Origin: Caldilineaceae bacterium SB0661_bin_34
Lineage (GTDB): Bacteria > Chloroflexota > Anaerolineae > Caldilineales > Caldilineaceae
Direction: 5' to 3'
DNA length: 64,000 bases
Assembly (NCBI GenBank): GCA_009841145.1
Contig: VXMJ01000043.1
Location: 1-64,000, forward strand
Shown here: piece by piece, positions 63,111 to 64,000 of the stretch
Numbering within the stretch: the first letter of the stretch is position 1
Layout of the letters: each line of letters starts with the position of its first letter
Program-made: the position numbers and the translations under genes
The notes under the pieces: generated by a model
The model's input: the letters and a program-made list of their open reading frames with translations, nothing else
What the model was told of the DNA's origin: nothing
The model's database searches: none

Positions 63111-63998
63111 TCAGCCATCCTCCACACCGGCTAGGCGTTCCAATACCTTGACCGCAGCCCAGTTGTCCTCGCCTGGGAACGAGTGCAGGGTCGCCTGCAT
63201 GAGCTGCATGGCCGCACCTGTGGCGAACATCGTGACGCCGCTCTCCAAGGCCAGGTCCATCGTGATCGTCAAGTCCTTGTGCATGGTGGCCGCATTGCTG
63301 CCTGTCCCGACGAAACGGCGGCCCTGGACGAGTTCAACCGTGTTGCTGAGCAGGGGGCTGCCCACATGGCTCGCCTCCAGCACCTTCCGCACAACCCGGC
63401 CGTCCACCCCGGCCTGCTCACCCAGGACCAGGGCTTCAAAGATGCCAGCGAACGTGGTGCCAATCACGGCCTGCAGAACCGCCTTGACGGTCTGGCCCTG
63501 TCCGGCCCGGTCCCCCACTTCCATCACATTGCCACCCACAGCCGCGAACACGTCCCGGTGCTCCTCCAGCAAGCCGGGCGGACCGGCCACCATCATGGAG
63601 AGAGTACCGGTGGCGGCTCCCGACTGGCCGCCGCTGACCGGACTGTCCAGCAGGCGCAGGCCCGCGTTCTCGCACAGGGCCGCGGCCTCCTCCACTTCAC
63701 GGGGCTTGATCGTGGCGCTCACCACCACGGTCGAACCGGGTGCCATGGATTCCAACAGTCCGTCCGATCCGTTCAGGATGTCGAGGACCTGGGCTCCGTT
63801 GAGCACCATCAGAAACACGATGTCCACACTGCGTCCCAACTCTGCTACGGAACCGACAGCCATGCCCCCGGATTCGGCGAACAGGCACCGCCGTTCCTCC
63901 CGCAGGTCGAACCCGTACGCGTCAAAACCGGCATCCACCAGGTTGCGGGCCATGCTCAACCCCATATCTCCCAAGCCAATGACTCCGGTGCGCGTCAT
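63111..63998 (-). CDS. NAD(P)-dependent beta-hydroxyacid dehydrogenase (GarR/3-hydroxyisobutyrate type)
   Basis: 295 aa enzyme with N-terminal Rossmann motif GVIGLGDMGLSMARNL, the substrate-binding DSPVSGGQSGAATGTLS segment and catalytic K172 (GQTVKAVLQ). Members oxidise or reduce small beta-hydroxy acids such as tartronate semialdehyde, which arises from glucarate/galactarate breakdown, a fit with the uronate theme. The gene is complete, starting two bases before the end of the window (ATG at 63998). It is the upstream member of a coupled pair with the isomerase. Confidence 0.9.
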   Translation of the reverse strand: MTRTGVIGLGDMGLSMARNLVDAGFDAYGFDLREERRCLFAESGGMAVGSVAELGRSVDIVFLMVLNGAQVLDILNGSDGLLESMAPGSTVVVSATIKPREVEEAAALCENAGLRLLDSPVSGGQSGAATGTLSMMVAGPPGLLEEHRDVFAAVGGNVMEVGDRAGQGQTVKAVLQAVIGTTFAGIFEALVLGEQAGVDGRVVRKVLEASHVGSPLLSNTVELVQGRRFVGTGSNAATMHKDLTITMDLALESGVTMFATGAAMQLMQATLHSFPGEDNWAAVKVLERLAGVEDG

Positions 63999-64000
63999 GC

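Noticed and set aside
1-64000. tRNA, rRNA or CRISPR arrays
   Set aside because: No tRNA-type GTTCGA/T-loop arrangement, rRNA segment or regular direct-repeat array was seen by eye. Only a covariance search would be decisive.

Overview
The window is a GC-rich bacterial chromosome segment with accessory character and no tRNA, rRNA or CRISPR array that I could find. Its gene content suggests a Chloroflexota (Caldilineales/Anaerolineae-type) or Poribacteria-like bacterium from a marine or host-associated habitat. The reasons are four sugar-binding lipoproteins with Tat-type signals, five phytanoyl-CoA-dioxygenase (PhyH) genes, two Cys-type sulfatases, Uma2 and PD-(D/E)XK proteins, and much transposon debris. 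This placement is inference from content, not from a marker phylogeny; tsaD (61062-62126) is the best single gene for testing it.

Layout. 0.3-5.3 kb: a PhyH gene divergent from a heterodimeric ABC exporter. 5.4-7.2 kb: a lower-GC two-gene AAA ATPase + DUF4276 cassette that looks like a defence module. 8-13 kb: ferritin, convergent with a ferric-iron ABC operon whose ATPase carries an N-terminal GPP34 (GOLPH3-like) domain. 13.5-17.2 kb: an AAA-ATPase_like/PD-(D/E)XK protein and a Schlafen/AlbA_2 protein. 17.5-23.5 kb: a PHP phosphoesterase and the first carbohydrate ABC operon, which includes an Ig-like protein and a PhyH. 24-27.4 kb: a decayed TnpB, an MsbA-like exporter and a HicAB toxin-antitoxin locus with a frameshifted toxin. 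27.6-43.4 kb: a nitrilase and three more carbohydrate ABC importers, two of them with downstream enzymes (sulfatase + dehydrogenase; PhyH). 43.6-45.6 kb: a small orphan protein, an XRE/ImmA antitoxin-like gene and a second TnpB remnant. 45.7-49.5 kb: an operon for a two-subunit FAD amine/opine-type dehydrogenase plus a homocysteine-methyltransferase-like protein. 50.1-53.7 kb: a glucuronate isomerase / Gfo-Idh-MocA / metallo-hydrolase operon. 54-57 kb: transposase remnants around a methyltransferase and a Uma2 protein. 57.4-62.1 kb: PhyH, DUF1801, PhyH, sulfatase and tsaD in one direction. 62.2-64 kb: a sugar isomerase/epimerase and a hydroxyacid dehydrogenase.

How the genes fit together. The catabolic picture is import of carbohydrates (four importers, none with a local ATPase), desulfation, and oxidation or isomerisation of acidic sugars (UxaC, Gfo/Idh, GarR-like, xylose-isomerase-like), with Fe(II)/2-oxoglutarate oxygenases attached to several modules. 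Interspersed are genome-conflict genes (AAA + DUF4276, PD-(D/E)XK, AlbA_2, HicAB, ImmA, TnpB, Uma2). The observations I rate highest are the GPP34-iron-transporter ATPase fusion, the two TnpB relics that share a pseudoknot-capable 3' end, the AAA + DUF4276 pair, and the compact HicAB promoter/operator beside a one-base toxin frameshift.
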